Positions 21,261-31,591 of a stretch of DNA of 64,000 nt are shown one piece after another. The DNA lies in NCBI GenBank assembly GCA_946811185.2, contig OX328104.1:15388914-15452913 (forward strand). Reading direction: 5' to 3'. The notes under the pieces were generated by a model that ran no database searches, was not told where the DNA came from, and saw only the letters and a program-made list of their open reading frames with translations. This DNA is from Hippopus hippopus (lineage: Eukaryota; Mollusca; Bivalvia; Cardiida; Cardiidae). Position 1 is the first letter of the stretch. Each line of letters begins with the position of its first letter. The position numbers and the translations under genes are program-made.

Positions 21261-21726
21261 TACAGTTTTCGTAAAGGTCATCAGTGGTAGATGCATAAAA
21301 ATTGGGCTTTCATGAGGGAAAGTGGTTTGGATAGATTTTGTGGTAACACTTTATATGAATATCTCAGTGTAATGACACAGATGCAGAAAAGTGGTAAAAA
21401 CATTGACCTGCACAAATAGTTAAAGCAGTTTTGCCTTTTCCCATGGGATTTTTTATGAAGATGTGTGAATAAGTTGCAAAATAACTCATTAATTGATACA
21501 TTTTGCTTTTTGATATGGAATATGGTGTATACCTGGAATATGAAGATTTTCACATGGTATGGTTACATGTCTTTATCACATTTTTGAGACAGCTGTACTG
21601 TTATGACATTTGAAAATACCAAAACAAAAATTGGGAAAAAAAGCAGCAGCTGCCATTACTCAACCATTTTTTTTCTGGACATTGTTTCAATGCAAAAACT
21701 GTTCTGTCATTCTTGTAATGTTTTTA
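21261..21726. other. no recognised feature
   Basis: AT-rich, no exon-like or repeat structure found. Confidence 0.45.
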
Positions 21727-21939
21727 TACGACAACAAAATTTCAACTTTATTGAAATCAAAAGCATTTGCAAATGACAACTTAACCACCACTCAGATGAT
21801 AGAATTTGCTTCTGAAAGAGTAAAAAACATTGTTGGAAAAGGAGAAAAATTATTTTTTACTAGTTTTTTCTCCTTTTCTAACAATTTTGTCAAAAGCTTT
21901 CTTTTTCATGGTTGTTTCAATGCGGGATGGTTTGGTTAA
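21727..21939 (-). mobile_element. FB1 copy, diverged
   Basis: ACGACAACAAAATTTC at the R end; altered loop; right TTAA shared with the next copy. Confidence 0.82.
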
Positions 21940-22164
21940 CCCATTACCACATAATCCCGACTTTTAACGACCCTGAGAAAGAAGCCTTTTGAAAACAATA
22001 TCGGAAAAGGAGAAAATGCTGGTGATCAGCATTTTCTCCTTTTCCCACAATGTTTTCTACTCTTCCCAAAACAAATCTAAATTTTTCAGTCACATTTACT
22101 TTGTCGTCTGCAAATGCTTTCAATTTGGACTAGTCTAAAATTTTGTCGTTTGGTAAAGAGTTGA
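21936..22164 (+). mobile_element. FB1 copy, full length
   Basis: Shares left TTAA with the reversed copy before it; right flank decayed to TTGA. Confidence 0.93.
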
Positions 22165-22315
22165 GGGTCATTGGCTGATCAGAGGTTTGGTTGTTTGATT
22201 GTTTGATTTGTAATTGGGAAATCCTTGGCACATATATGTACCATATTCACCTACCATTCTTATGAACATTCTTTTTCTAAATGTCAAGAATTTTCTATAT
22301 CTGAAAGAAAGGCAA

Positions 22316-22376
22316 GTTTTGATTGGTTTAAACTGACAGATAATGAGTTCTGATTGGTTTAAACTGACAGACAATA
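22316..22376 (+). repeat. short direct repeat, two units
   Basis: TGATTGGTTTAAACTGACAG occurs twice about 32 bp apart. Confidence 0.7.
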
Positions 22377-22382
22377 ATTGAT

Positions 22383-22616
22383 TTAACCCTTTACCACACA
22401 ATCCCAAGTTTTAACGACCCTGAAGAAGAAGGCTTTTGAAAACATTGTGGGAAAAGGAGAAAATGCTGGTAACCAGCATTTTCTCCTTTTCCCACAATGT
22501 TTTCTAGAAAAACCTTATCAAAGACAGAAATCATTACTCGAGCTCGTTTATTTTGTTGTCTGCAAATGCTTTTGATTTGGGCGAGACCAAAATTTTGTTG
22601 TTTGGTAAAGAGTTAA
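22383..22616 (+). mobile_element. FB1 copy, full length
   Basis: TTAA at both ends and a perfect stem. First of three head-to-tail copies before the gene-1 exon. Confidence 0.95.
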
Positions 22617-22856
22617 CCATTTACCAAACAATCCCATATACCCTTTGCCACAAAATTACACCCTTGAGAAAGAAAGCTGTTTTAAGACATCTTGGGAAAG
22701 GGAGAAAATGCTAGCAACCAGCATTTTCTCCTTTTCCCACAATCTTTACTACTCAATTAGAAACAAGTTTCATCACTTGAGCCACCCTTGATTTGTCTTC
22801 TGCATTTGCTTTGAATTTGGATAAGTCTAAAATTTTGTCGTGTGGTAAAAAGTAAA
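22613..22856 (+). mobile_element. FB1 copy, full length
   Basis: Shares TTAA with the previous copy. An extra ATACCCTTTGCCACA near the left looks like a duplicated end. Confidence 0.88.
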
Positions 22857-23040
22857 TGACCTTAAGGAAAACATGGTATGAAAAGGATAAAATGCTGGTA
22901 ACCAGTGTTTTCTCCTATTTCCACAATGTTTTCAGCTGTATCAAAGACAAATTTCATATATATGAGCCATGTTGAACTTTTCGTCTACAAAATGCTTTCC
23001 GTTTGGATGAGTCTAAGAATTTTTGTCCTTTTTGGTTAGT
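22857..23040 (+). mobile_element. FB1 copy lacking L end, abutting a splice acceptor
   Basis: Begins GACCTTAAGGAAAACATGG and runs through the R arm to about 26 nt before the acceptor at 23066, so the 3' end of this intron is largely FB1-derived. Confidence 0.85.
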
Positions 23041-23066
23041 ATCAATCCTTTCCTCTCTCTTCACAG

Positions 23067-24674
23067 GCTGTGTATGGAGGAATTAAAGGGCGGCAGAAAA
23101 GGGGACTAAAGGTGAACCCATTGTATGACACTACAGGCAACCAGGGTAATAATTCTCCACAGAATGCTACACAAGATATCAATGGCAATGTAAACAATGT
23201 CCATGTGGTTACATATACCTCTATACCTGCTGAACCACAGTCTGATGATGGAGATAAAACAACTGTTGTCAGTGCCTATAGAACAACAGATTCTAATGGA
23301 AATAATGGTGTTGACATCAATAGAAAATCAGACAAAATATATGACTTAACTGGTAAAAATGGAAGTATCAAAAGACAAAATAGCATTACTGTGAATAGCG
23401 AACATGCCTTCAAATCCAATGTGATGCCAGTGCATTTAGGTAAAGTTGAAGTCAATGGAAACTTCACCACTGAATTGGAAGTTAAGGATCATGATGAACA
23501 TTTTCAGGGTCAAAGAAAAAGCATTAATTCTTCAAGTTATCAACTGTTATCTTACTGTAATGAAGGATTTTCCAAAGATGAGCAAGATATTGATTTAGAA
23601 GCTATTGATGATGACACAAACAGCCAGAGTGATGTTCAAGTGGAGAATGTTGTTTTTGCCGAGAAAAGTGAGGAAAATCAGGATGAAAGTGATCAAGAAA
23701 TCCAAAGTGTAATTAAGCCTCTGAACAAAGAAAACCAAGAGAATAAAGAGACCTGTCTTGAAAGAAATCAGCATTCACAGAAATCCAAAGTGCCTAATGG
23801 TGTTCAAAGCACTGAAACATGTACAAATACATTGACTAGAACGTCAAGCAGTTATTCATCCACATCAGAACAGTCTGTCAGGACAGAAATCGTTACAAAA
23901 GTTCATGTGCATACAGTTGATGTTAATCAAAATCATCCAGTCATCAGAATTCAAAGTCCATCTTCTAGTGATCAGTGTAGAGACCAACAAAACTGCCATA
24001 ACTTTGAATCTGGTTCAATAAAAGCAAATGAGGAAGGTGACAACTTTGCAACTAACATAGTTGGCAAAGAAGTCCAAGAAGAAAAGGTTGTAAATCATGA
24101 ACATGTCTCTATTCTAGTTCAACATGTACCAGAAGTTGACACTATCAATGATGATGTGAGTAAACCAGATCTAGATGTGGCAAACAAATCAACAGACAAA
24201 AATAAACAAGAAGTATCAGAAAGTTCTAAGACTGTTAGTTTCTCTGAATCAGGTCATCAGGAAATGGCTGTATCCGATGGTCATAAAACAAATTCCTCAT
24301 CCACTAGAACAATAAAATCCATTTTATCCACATCTAGTGGCAAACAGCATTCTCCACCCTCATCCCCACAGAGAGAACATACAAAGCAAACAGAGTCTGT
24401 TTCAGAAATTCAGGAATGTAAATCTGTCACATTTTCTGAGGATACAGTGTTTAATGAGAACAAATCCAAAAGATACAAATTGGAGAAAATGGAGAGAATC
24501 AATTTACGAGACATTTATCACGGCAAAATCAGCAATGACAAGGCAATAGCTAAAATGAATCCCCTGTTCCAGGATGACACAGACACAGCCGCAGGTGAAA
24601 GAAGCATGTCAGATGATGAAAGAATTGCATATCAAATTGCTCTAAGAAAAATGATGAAATCAGCAAAGGGAAAG
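23067..24674 (+). CDS. large exon of an unrecognised tail-anchored protein
   Basis: After acceptor TCTTCACAG the frame is open for 536 codons in phase 0, starting AVYGGIKGRQKRGLK; the 5' coding exon(s) lie upstream. The donor is AAAG|GTAGAA; unspliced reading stops at 24734. No known domain was recognised. Composition is Asn/Ser/Asp/Glu/Lys-rich and probably disordered. Visible motifs (numbering from the first Ala): NPLY at 17-20; an acidic stretch at about 171-225; a Ser/Thr-rich patch near 258-270; KTVSF at 388-392 and KSVTF at 452-456, both fitting the [RK]xVxF docking motif of protein phosphatase 1; NPLF at 498-501. Exons at 27439 and 31037 continue the frame and add a C-terminal membrane segment. 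Function unknown; a membrane-tethered phosphatase scaffold is a guess from the motifs. Confidence 0.85.
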
Positions 24675-24783
24675 GTAGAAACTTTTGCTATGTCAGGGTT
24701 TTCCCAGGGCTTCATCATTTTGGGGGTAACTTAACCCTTTCAAATGAATGAAGGAGGGAAAACATTTTGATTGTAGGGGACAT

Positions 24784-25011
24784 TTAACACTTTACCACAC
24801 AATCCCAACTTTTAACGACCTGAGAAAGAAACCTTTTGAAAACATTGTGGGAAAAGGAGAAAATGCTGGTAACCAGCATTTTCTCCTTTTCCCACAATGT
24901 TTTCTACCCTTCCCAAACAAAATTTCAATTTTTCAGTCACATTTATTTTGTTGTCTGCAAATGCTTTCAATTTGGACCGGTCTAAAATTTTCTCGTGTGG
25001 TAAAGAGTTAA
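24784..25011 (+). mobile_element. FB1 copy, full length
   Basis: TTAA at both ends, perfect stem. Lies 110 bp after the large exon. Confidence 0.95.
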
Positions 25012-25233
25012 CACTTTACCACATGGCAAAATTTTAAACTTGTCCAAACCCAAGGCATTTTCAGATGACAAATTTAAGGTGGCAAAAATAGTTGGAAATT
25101 GTCTTCGAAAATTAAAAACATTGTGGGAAAAGGAGAAAATGCTGGTTACCAGCATTTTCTGCTTTCCCACAATGTTTTCAAAGGTCTCTTTTTTCAAGCT
25201 CATTAAAAGTTGGGATCATGTGATAAAGAGTTA
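25008..25233 (-). mobile_element. FB1 copy, inverted neighbour sharing TTAA
   Basis: Starts on the previous copy's TTAA; right end GTGATAAAGAGTTA. The two form a 450-bp inverted pair in the intron. Confidence 0.92.
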
Positions 25234-25624
25234 TACAATTTTGGGCTCCAAATTCAGAGAAACAGCGCATCAGGAAAATCTTTGCTATGGTATCTATTAG
25301 GTTGTTCATATAATCAAAAAACCAAATTTTCTTACAAACATCAAAGTTTGAGAGAAATAGAGCAAGTCTGCTGCAAACTTGAAAATACATGTACATGCTC
25401 AGTCAAAAATGACCAAAAAGCGAGCTTTATGTAAGCGATACCTGGCAAAATGAGTTCCTCATCCTGATATGACAAAACCAGCTTTGTTTTTAACCTATTT
25501 GAGAAGATAAATGTCAATGTATTTTTGCCACCAATATTTTTTTCGTGGACATTTTCAAAGCTGTCTTCTATAGAACCGTTTCAGAAGCTACTGGTTATGA
25601 GGAAAAGATAAACAAAAAAGTACA
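25234..25624. other. no recognised feature (intron)
   Basis: AT-rich intronic sequence. Confidence 0.5.
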
Positions 25625-25878
25625 TGAGCCATGCTCAGTGAAAAGGGGTTTTTATACATTTGCAATAAGTATCCACCTTGGTCAGCCTGCACAGGCTGAC
25701 ATGGGCCAACATTTTTTGCTATCAGTCAATTTTCTGCATTTCAAAGGACCAGTCTACCTCATGATTCAGCTGGTTGTTGGACAAAATAGATATAATTGAT
25801 CTATAATTATATGATGACTTGCTTCGTATGATACATCGTGGAGATGCATTAAACCCCCTTTTGCCAGAGTATAGCTCA
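25625..25878 (+). mobile_element. FB4 element
   Basis: TGAGCCATGCTCAGTG at left, CCAGAGTATAGCTCA at right, palindrome GTCAGCCTGCACAGGCTGAC inside. Confidence 0.9.
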
Positions 25879-26011
25879 CATATAATGCCTTGACAGCCAT
25901 TGTTTGATCAAAAACATCCTCTATTACTTTGTAAAATTGTTTAAAAGTTTTCTTTCAAGATTAACCCACTACCACATAACAAAATTTTAGTGCTATGTGA
26001 ATTAAAAGCGT

Positions 26012-26239
26012 TTAACCATTTACCAAGCAATCCTGGGTTTTCACGACCCTTTGGAAGAGGCCTTTTAAAAACATTGTGGAAAAAGAAGAAAAGCTGGTAA
26101 ACAGCATTTTCTTCTTTTTCCACAATGTTTTCTTCCCTTCAAAAGGCAAATTTCAGTTTTTTAGCTATGCTTAATTTGTCGTCTGCAAATGCTTACAATT
26201 CGGACTAGTCTAAATTTTTGTCGTTTGGTAAAGAGTTAA
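26012..26239 (+). mobile_element. FB1 copy nested in FB1
   Basis: TTAA at both ends. Stem arms changed together: GGAAAAAGAAGAAAA on the left pairs exactly with TTTTCTTCTTTTTCC on the right, unlike the family consensus. Confidence 0.95.
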
Positions 26240-26317
26240 AGACAACATAGTGAATGTGGCTCATACGATGGGATTTTTCTTTGAAAGGGTAGGAAACATA
26301 GTGGTTACCAGCATTTT

Positions 26318-27205
26318 TAGCTCACCTGAGCACAACGTGCTCAAGGGGAGCTCTTAGGATCACGTTGTGTCCGTCGTGCGGTGTGCGTCGTCCATTGTGC
26401 GGCTTCAACAATTCTTTAAACATCTTCTCCTAGACCGTTATGCCAATTTGGACCAAACTTGGCTGGAATTTTCCTTGGGAGGTCCTCTTTAAAAATTGTA
26501 CACAGAATTTGATTCCATCTAAAACTCTGGTTGCCATGGCAACCAAATGGAATTTTCCAAGAAATTCTTTAAAAATCTTCTCCTCTGAAACCGCTGGTCA
26601 GATTTTGAAATAATTTCACAGAAATGTTCCTTGAGTGACCCTTTTCAAAAAGTGTTTGCGAAATTTTGATACGTCGAAAAGCATAGGGGGGGGGCTTTGC
26701 GCTGTATAGACTTAAAGAAAGCCCAAATTATAGCCCTGGGGTCAAATTTGGCCCCTCCCCGGGGGTCACAAGTTTTACATGGGCTTATATAGGGAAAAGT
26801 TTAAAAATCTTCTCGTACCTAGCCATGAGACTTAGGGCTGCCAAATTTTGCATGTAGCTTTTTCTAGAGGGTCTCTACCAAGGATGCCCAAATTATAGCC
26901 CTGGGGTCAAGTTTGGCCCCGCCCCGGGGACCACAAATTTAACATGGGCTTATATAGGGAAAACTTTAAAAATCTACTCATACCTAGCCATAAGGCCTAA
27001 ACTACCAAATTTTGCATGTAGCTTTATCTAGTGGGCATCTGGGAGCGATACAGGGCCATCATGGCCCTCTTGTTGCAGGTGACCTTTTCAAAATTACTTG
27101 TCAAAATAATGATTTTGTTTCCAAAATTTCAATACTTCAAAAAAAATTGGCTATGGTCCTCTCAAAAATTCAGGTGAGCGATCCAGGGCCATCTTGGCCC
27201 TCTTG
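26318..27205 (+). mobile_element. Helitron-like element nested in FB1 hairpin
   Basis: Opens TAGCTCACCTGAGCACAACG. The 3' end has a short hairpin AGGGCCATCTTGGCCCT followed by CTTGT; an earlier near-identical end lies at 27052-27072. The interior has two copies of a 130-bp unit around CCCAAATTATAGCCCTGGGG. A terminal hairpin then CT suggests Helitron-type but is not canonical. Confidence 0.6.
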
Positions 27206-27286
27206 TGCCTTTTTTCCCCCCACATATTATCAAAAGCTGTCTACTTCAAAGTCGATAAAATTTGGGATAGTGTGGTAAAGAGTTAA

Positions 27287-27400
27287 CCTTTAGGCTGCTA
27301 AGCGTGACTCGCTGACCTTTTGCGGACAGCGTAGATTAAGATCAAACTGTACAGAATGTGCCGTCTGATCTTGGATCTACACTATCCAGTAATGAGATAT
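27287..27400 (+). mobile_element. FB2 element, 3' shortened
   Basis: CCTTTAGGCTGCTAAGCGTG then the core GGACAGCGTAGATTAAGATC with its partner. Ends about 38 nt before the acceptor at 27438. Confidence 0.82.
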
Positions 27401-27438
27401 AGCAGTACATTTATATAACATGGTTTGTATGCTTTCAG

Positions 27439-27504
27439 GGCAGTAATTTGAATACACCAGCCTATATGGACCATTATCTAATACTTAAAGCAAATGGAAT
27501 CCAG
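27439..27504 (+). CDS. small internal exon of the tail-anchored protein gene
   Basis: A 66-nt, 22-codon phase-0 exon between acceptor TGCTTTCAG and donor CAG|GTTTGT, reading GSNLNTPAYMDHYLILKANG plus IQ. It joins in frame to the exons on either side, and splicing is the only way to connect the 1.6-kb exon with the membrane-segment exon. PAYMDHY echoes QPAYDRL in the next exon. Confidence 0.7.
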
Positions 27505-27726
27505 GTTTGTTCTATTTGTCTTTTTTGTTTTAGTGTAATTTTAGTCTAAATAAAACAACCCTAGCAAGGAAATCATGTAGCAACGGACAGGGTGGATGTG
27601 AAACTCCAGATGATATGTCAAGGGAAACAACCAAGTATGTAATAGTATTAAATGGGAATGCTTATCTACCTTGATGTTCTCCCCTGTATTGGCAGAATGG
27701 TTCTGTGCTCTAAGACCTGAGCCCAT

Positions 27727-27869
27727 ATTCACCAACCATTCTTAAGTACTTTCTTTGTCTAATTTTCCAAGATTTTCAAAATTTGAATGTAACACGACTT
27801 CTGATTGGCTAAAGCAAATGGTTTAGCCAATCAGAAGTTGTATTACTTTCAAATTTAGAAAACTCTGGA

Positions 27870-27903
<34 letters not shown>

Positions 27904-28244
27904 ATGGTGTTTAATGCCGTTTTCAACATTATTTCAATTATATCGCAGCGGCCAGTGCACCTATCCATGCTTTCCTGGAGTTTCTTTCACCTGTACTTCG
28001 CACAATTTTCTTTTCAAGCCACTGGCTGCTTTCCCACATAACCATTGATGAAACAGTGTCAGAGGTGGGAGAGGAATGAATCCTGTCGCACTGACTATCA
28101 TCAATCCCTGGAAAGAAATTGGCCGAGCCGGGGATCGAACCCGCGACCCCCTATTCTCAAGTTTTGCATGCTACCAACTGAGGAAAATTCTGGAGAGTCA
28201 AACTGAGAAAGTTCTTAAGAATGGTTGGTGAATACTGGCCCTGT
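27727..28244. mobile_element. FB3 foldback split by SINE-A
   Basis: The left part runs from TTCACCAACCATTCTTAAG through GGTTTAGCCAATCAGAAG; the right part resumes after the SINE and ends TTCTTAAGAATGGTTGGTG. Confidence 0.9.
27871..28183 (-). mobile_element. SINE-A, reversed, with target duplication
   Basis: An ATTG-repeat tail at the left, then the body reversed; the tRNA-like head lies at the right with the B-box region GGGGATCGAACCCGCG. Flanks AAAACTCTGGAG and AAAATTCTGGAG (27859-27870, 28184-28195) form a 12-bp duplication with one mismatch. Confidence 0.92.
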
Positions 28245-28439
28245 TTCAATCAGAACTCAGCTAAAAACTGAATCTCTTATTCATCTAAAAAGTTATAAAA
28301 GTACAAACAGTACTCAAAGAGTGATAGCATGAATTCAGGGCTTGTCTTTCTTCATATTAGGTTAGTTCCTAATTTCTAGCCCATAGTGTGATACACAAAT
28401 TCACTTGATGTCTGACATAGGTTGAAGTGTACAATTTAA

Positions 28440-28570
28440 CTCTGTGAAGTGCCTACACTTTTCTATCATATTTATTGTTGCTGGTACTTTTTGCTGTGTG
28501 AATCAAGAGTCAAGATCAGACTACACCGAGTATCCAGTCCAGTCTTGATACTACACTAACCAATATATTT
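28440..28570. mobile_element. FB2 remnant
   Basis: GAGTCAAGATCAGACTACAC with a worn partner CAGTCTTGATACTACAC. Confidence 0.5.
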
Positions 28571-28689
28571 TGATATATAAATGCATTGGAATTGGAGAAT
28601 CTGGGCTTAATGGTTTTGTCCAAATTTTTTCAATTACATGTAGTTTGACTCTCCTTAAAGCATGGGAGGAATCAAATGTATTTTCAGCC

Positions 28690-30404
28690 TGAATTTGGAC
28701 ATCAACCAAACAGTCTTATTTTTACGGCCCTGAGGAAAGGCTCTGGAAAACTATTAATTAAAAGGATAAAATGCTTAACCAGCATTTTTTTCTGTTTCCA
28801 AAATGTTTTCTACCTTTTCAAGGACCAAATGCATTATTAGAGCAACATTTTATTTGTTTTTAGCTCTACTGGCTGAAAGCCAGCAGAGCTTATGTCATGG
28901 CGTGGTTTCCATCGTCCGTCCGTCTGTCCGTCCATCTGTCCGTTAGTCTTTTTCTTGTTTACGCGATAAAGTCTTCATTTATGGACAGATTTTCATGAAA
29001 CTTGCACAGTTTGTTTATCTTATCAATAGCTTGAACCCTATTGATTTTGAAAAAAAATCCAACAAACAGTATGGGAAAAGTAGCCATTTAAAGTTGAAAA
29101 TTTCCATTTCTTGTTTACGCGATAAAGTCTGCACTTGTGGTCAGATTTTCGTGAAACTTGCACAGTTTGTTTATCTCATCAATAGCTTGAACCCTATTGA
29201 TTTTGAAAAAAATCCAACAAACAGTATGGGAAAAGTAGCCATTTAAAGTTGAAAATTTCCATTTCTTGTTTACGCGATAAAGTCTGCATTTGTGGTCAGA
29301 TTTTTGTGAAACTTTCTCAGTTTGTTTATCTTATCAATAGCTTCAACCCTATTGATTTTGGAAAAAATCCAACAAACAGTATGGGAAAAGTAGCCATTTA
29401 AAGTTGAAAATTTCCATTTCTTGTTTACGCGATAAAGTCTGCATTTGTTGTCAGATTTCCGTGAAACTTGCACAGTTTATCTTATCAATAGCTTCAACCC
29501 TATTGATTTTTAAAAAAAATCCAACAAACAGCATGGGAAAAGTAGCCATTTCAAGTTGAAAATTTCCATTTCTTGTTTACATGATATAGTCTGCATTTTA
29601 AATCAGATTTTCATGAAACTTGCTCAGTTTGTTTATATCATCAAAATAGCTTCAACCGTATTGATTTTGAAAAAAAATCCAACAAACATTATGGGAAAAG
29701 TAGCCATTTAAAATTAAAAATTTCCATTTCTTGTTTACGCGATGAAGTCAGCATTTGTTGTTGGATTTTCATGAAACTTGCACAAATGCTTTGTATCATA
29801 TACAGCTTGAACCCTATTGATTTTTAGAAAAATCTGACAATCAGTATGGGAAAAGTAGCCATTAAAAGTTGAAAATTTCCATTTCTTGTTTAGGCAATGA
29901 AGTCCACAGTGTTGATCCAAATCTTGTGAAACTTGCAAAGATTATTTGATTCATCAAGGGATTGAACTGTATTAAAAGTGAAGAAAATCTATTAAACCAT
30001 TCAGGAAAAGCAGCCATTTGATGACTTAGTATTGTTCACTCAACAAAGTCCACATTATTAGTCACATTTCTTTGAAATTTGCTAGGATTGTTTAATACAA
30101 GGCCTTCTGAAAGCCTATCAAATTTGGCTGGATTCCAAACAATTAGTTTTGAAAAATTGCACTTAATTTTTTTTTCACTGTTTGTTCAATTCACCATGCC
30201 TATTTATGCTGTCTTAGTGGGTTCAAGCCCAGTTGCAAGAACACATTTTTGTGTTTTTTTCTGTTTGCATCATGAATTCATGATGTATGCTAGCAAAAAA
30301 GCAAAATCACTGCCAGTAGAGCGATTTCAGGCCCTCAAGGGCCTCTAGTTTGACATTGCTTTCAATATTGATGAGTCTAAAATTTGTCAGCTGGTAAAGA
30401 GGTA
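28690..30404 (+). mobile_element. FB1 copy split by a tandem-repeat element
   Basis: Left part 28690-28861 (diverged L arm, hairpin, part of R arm); right part from 30348 resumes with GCTTTCAATATTGATGAG and ends GGTAAAGAGGTA. Confidence 0.82.
28862..30347. mobile_element. 1.5-kb element carrying a 155-bp tandem array
   Basis: Opens TAGCTCTACTGGCTGAAAGC, followed by a GTCC-repeat tract. Seven to eight units of about 155 bp start with CTTGTTTACGCGATAAAGTC near 28953, 29110, 29265, 29420, 29572, 29730 and 29885, decaying toward the right. The end is a hairpin AGGCCCTCAAGGGCCT followed by CTAG, as at Helitron 3' ends. The boundary is set by the FB1 copy it interrupts. Open frames are array by-products. 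Confidence 0.72.
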
Positions 30405-30414
30405 TGGTAACCCA

Positions 30415-30600
30415 TATAGTACTGATTCCAGATGTAACTGCTTATGCACACAGTGTAGATTAAGGTCAGGCTGTTCAGAATCTGCAGTCTGATCTTGGAT
30501 CTACACTGTCAACCTATGCCAGATATTCTGACACATGAAGCTTTGATATTGTAATATCTACATCACCAGTTCTGACTAAGATGCCCATGAAATTTATTTA
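30415..30600 (+). mobile_element. FB2 element, worn
   Basis: CACAGTGTAGATTAAGGTC and partner GATCTTGGATCTACACTGTC. Confidence 0.7.
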
Positions 30601-30612
30601 GCAATACAAGGC

Positions 30613-31006
30613 TTAACTCTTTACCAAACGGCAAAAATGTAGACTTGTCCAAATTAAGAGCATCTGCAGACGACAATTTTAACCCTTCACCACACAATTC
30701 CAGGTTTTTATGACCCTGAGAAAGAAGGCTTTTAAAAACATTGTTGAAAAAGGAGAAACTGCTCCTTTTTCCACAATGTTATGTAAACCTCCCAACACAA
30801 ATTTCAATTGTAGGGTCACATTTTCTTGTAATGTGCAAATCCTTTCAATTTGGACAAATATAGAATAGTTGTTTGGTAAAGAGTTAAATGTGACTCAAAT
30901 GATGGAACTTGTCTGGTTACCAGCATTTTCTCCTTTCCCCACAATGTTTTCTAAAGGCTTCTTCCTTAGGGTCATTAAAACTCAGGATTGTGTTGTAAAT
31001 AGTTAA
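30613..31006 (-). mobile_element. FB1 copy split by another FB1
   Basis: Outer copy 30613-30678 plus 30888-31006; ends TTGTGTTGTAAATAGTTAA only 30 nt before the acceptor at 31036. Confidence 0.92.
30679..30887 (+). mobile_element. FB1 copy nested at an internal TTAA of FB1
   Basis: TTAA at both ends. Hairpin shortened to GGAGAAACTGCTCC. The outer sequence around the insert reads GACGACAATTTAA and TTAAATGTGACTC, matching uninterrupted copies that have one TTAA there. Confidence 0.94.
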
Positions 31007-31036
31007 TATTTCAAGAATACTTCTTCATTATTTCAG

Positions 31037-31225
31037 CCTGCAAACATGGTCCCAGCAGATCTTCAGGTAGACATAGAGCAGCCGGCATACGACAGACTTA
31101 TACAGCGAACCATAGCAAAGGAGCGACGAAAGTTGATTGTCAAATGGACTCTAGTCATCCTCACAGTTTCTATAGTGACAGCAGTGGCAATGGTTTTAGG
31201 CATCCATTTTAAGGAAAATGGTTGA
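31037..31225 (+). CDS. last exon: C-terminal membrane segment
   Basis: After acceptor TATTTCAG, 62 codons in phase 0 and a TGA stop. The segment begins PANMVPADLQVDIEQPAYD, then a basic helix-like stretch TIAKERRKLIVK, then one hydrophobic span of about 22 residues starting WTLVILTVSIV, then a four-residue tail KENG. With no other hydrophobic span in the visible 620 residues, this looks like a C-tail-anchored protein with the large acidic domain in the cytosol (unless an upstream exon encodes a signal or second span). No homologue recognised. Confidence 0.75.
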   Translation, partial: PANMVPADLQVDIEQPAYDRLIQRTIAKERRKLIVKWTLVILTVSIVTAVAMVLGIHFKENG

Positions 31226-31356
31226 CATAAACTTGTTCTCTTGGTCTTATACATTTGTTGATAAATTTTATATTGACATATGCATAATTATAGATCTACA
31301 TTTATTGAGTAACTAGCTGATATAAAAGAAATTTAAATTGAAGTGCTTTGAATATT

Positions 31357-31591
31357 TTAACCCTTTACCACACTATTCCGAGTTTAAGAATCCTGAGGAA
31401 GAAAGCTTTTGGAAACATTTTTGGAAAAGGAGAAAATGATGGTAACCAGTATTTTCTCTTTTTTCCCAAAATTTTATCTTCTCTGTACAAAACAAAATTC
31501 AATTATTTGAGCTACATCTAATTTGTCATCTACAAAATTAGTGCTTTTAATTTGGATAGGTATAAAATTTTGTAATACGGTCAAGGGTTAA
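31357..31591 (+). mobile_element. FB1 copy, diverged
   Basis: TTAA at both ends; stem with several mismatches. Lies 130 bp after the stop codon, probably in the 3'UTR or just beyond. Confidence 0.9.

Larger units (their letters stand above)
25961..27286 (-). mobile_element. FB1 copy split by two later insertions
   Basis: Pieces 25961-26011, 26240-26317 and 27206-27286 read in order as one reversed FB1 copy, from TTAACCCACTACCACATAAC to GTGTGGTAAAGAGTTAA. A second FB1 lies in its R arm and a Helitron-like element in its hairpin. Confidence 0.88.

Noticed and set aside
24675..24734. Unspliced C terminus of the large exon
   Set aside because: Reading through the donor gives 19 residues and a stop; the spliced route adds two in-frame exons with a membrane segment, so splicing is preferred, though an alternative isoform cannot be excluded.
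29270..29938. Similar minus-strand frames of 67 codons
   Set aside because: Same phase of successive 155-bp tandem units, not a gene family.
28953..30060. CRISPR-like regular repeats
   Set aside because: Units are contiguous tandem repeats of 155 bp without unique spacers, and the DNA is eukaryotic.
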